Shown one piece after another: positions 10,490-11,008 of a stretch of DNA of 11,008 bases. A program made the translations under genes and the position numbers. Under the pieces are notes generated by a model, which did no database searches, was not told where the DNA came from, and was given only the letters and a program-made list of their open reading frames with translations. Numbering within the stretch: the first letter of the stretch is position 1; every line of letters begins with the position of its first letter. Source of the DNA: JBKHJZ01 sp046537875 (GTDB lineage: Bacteria > Actinomycetota > Acidimicrobiia > Acidimicrobiales > VFJN01); contig JBKHJZ010000110.1 in the NCBI GenBank assembly GCA_046537875.1, positions 1-11,008 of the forward strand. The letters are read 5' to 3'.

Positions 10490-10530
10490 CTGCTGACGTC
10501 CTGCTCATCGCCACGCGCGACGGTTGATCC

Positions 10531-10863
10531 ATGCTCCGCATCGTCGCCGCCGTCCTGGCCGGGCTGCTGCTCGGCGCCCTCGGGGCGATGGCCCTCGGCG
10601 CCGACCCGTGGCGCGACGACCGGCCACCGGCCTCCGTCATCGAGCTGGACGGCCGGGGCATCACCTCGACCACCCCCACCACTCCGGTCCCGCCCTCCTC
10701 CTCCGTCGAGCTGATGCCACCGCCCACCGTCTCGCCGGACGACGACCATGACGGCGACGACGATGTCGACGACGACCGCGAAGGCCACGACGGTCCGGAC
10801 GACGACGGCCGGGACGACGGGGGCGACGGCGGTGGTGAAGGCGAGGACGGGGACGATGGCTGA
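10531..10863 (+). CDS. Small membrane-anchored or secreted protein with Asp/His/Gly-rich acidic tail
   Basis: A 110-aa protein of no known family. Residues 1-25 (MLRIVAAVLAGLLLGALGAM) form a signal peptide or an N-terminal membrane anchor; there is no lipobox cysteine. A Thr/Pro/Ser linker (about 44-68) leads to a low-complexity tail (70-110) of Asp, Gly, Glu, Arg and a few His, which would be outside the membrane and could bind Ca2+ or other cations. The N-terminal signal strongly favours this strand and frame. The ATG at 10531 has no evident ribosome site. The stop overlaps the next gene's start by 8 bases (ATGGCTGA), so the two are probably translationally coupled. From memory, similar small acidic secreted proteins occur near two-component regulators in actinobacteria, but no such gene is visible here. 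The gene is likely real; its function is unknown. Confidence 0.62.
   Translation: MLRIVAAVLAGLLLGALGAMALGADPWRDDRPPASVIELDGRGITSTTPTTPVPPSSSVELMPPPTVSPDDDHDGDDDVDDDREGHDGPDDDGRDDGGDGGGEGEDGDDG
10738..10860 (+). repeat. GAC/GGC-rich low-complexity tract encoding the acidic tail
   Basis: Runs of GAC, GAT and GGC codons encode the Asp/Gly tail of the small protein. The tract is simple enough to be prone to slippage and length change between strains. It also creates long open frames on the opposite strand that are not genes. Confidence 0.6.
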
Positions 10864-11008
10864 CGACCCGACCCGTCCCGGCGACCCGGCCGGCGGCGCG
10901 TCCCTCGACGAGCCGTCGGGGGACGCGCCCGCGAACGGGCCGGCCGGCGGGAACGGCGGCGCCGACCCGACGCTGGTCATGGGGCCCACGGCCGCCGACC
11001 ACACCGAG
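10856..11008 (+). CDS. N-terminal part of an unidentified gene, cut by the window end
   Basis: Fifty-one codons are open from the ATG at 10856 to the edge. The start overlaps the preceding stop as ATGGCTGA, a usual arrangement for translational coupling. The visible part is rich in Gly, Pro, Asp and Ala, probably disordered, and ends LVMGPTAADHTE. There is no signal peptide, membrane segment or recognisable domain, so the product cannot be named. A disordered N-terminal segment like this could precede a cytosolic, membrane or signalling domain. That it is a gene rests on the overlap and the continuing frame. Confidence 0.5.
   Translation, partial: MADDPTRPGDPAGGASLDEPSGDAPANGPAGGNGGADPTLVMGPTAADHTE

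Noticed and set aside
10483..11004. Open frame of 173 codons on the - strand opposite the small acidic protein
   Set aside because: It results from the GAC/GGC repeat tract. The + strand frame has a convincing signal peptide and the overlapping gene start.

Overview
The window is GC-rich (around 70% or more by eye). Its third-codon-position bias, GTG starts, furA-katG pair and treX/treZ genes suggest a high-GC actinobacterium, possibly of the Acidimicrobiia type. The taxonomic guess is an inference, because no rRNA or other phylogenetic marker is present. No tRNA, rRNA, CRISPR array or insertion sequence was seen. The genes look like ordinary chromosomal ones.

Layout from left to right: (1) bases 199-1836 (+), a putative lipoprotein of unknown function with two related tandem domains and a cysteine-containing C-terminal domain. 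(2) Converging on it with 13 bases between the stops, a class I SAM-dependent methyltransferase of the Methyltransf_24 type (1850-2524, -). (3) An oxidative-stress block. It holds katG (2670-4865, -), ending in a strong hairpin at 2622-2652, and furA (4889-5422, -) immediately upstream, with 23 bases between them. A second Fur/PerR-type regulator (5555-5986, +) is transcribed divergently. The 132-bp region between the two regulators holds a 22-bp exact-unit tandem duplication (5476-5519) and two candidate leaderless promoters. Both regulators keep the whole PerR-type His/Asp regulatory ligand set and the four zinc cysteines. (4) A small FMN split-barrel (PPOX-like) protein (5996-6379, -) with an unusual CGHDC tail. 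(5) A two-gene alpha-glucan/trehalose operon, treX/glgX (8215-10368, -) followed by treZ (6448-8193, -), without the treY that usually accompanies them. (6) Divergent from treX, across a promoter region with a 9+4+9 palindrome (10468-10489), a small membrane-anchored or secreted protein with an Asp/His/Gly-rich acidic tail (10531-10863, +). It overlaps by 8 bases the start of a further gene cut by the window edge (10856-11008, +).

How they fit together: KatG removes H2O2 and the adjacent FurA probably represses the operon until peroxide oxidises it. The divergent PerR-like paralogue may sense the same signal and share control of the region. TreX debranches glycogen, and TreZ releases trehalose from maltooligosyl-trehalose made by a TreY that must be encoded elsewhere. 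Trehalose protection and peroxide defence are both stress functions, but nothing in the sequence shows direct co-regulation.

Bases 1-198 hold nothing I recognise except a possible -10 box at 185-190. There is no gene-free stretch longer than 300 bases. Much of the regulatory reading rests on short TANNNT-type motifs and should be treated as candidate sites only.
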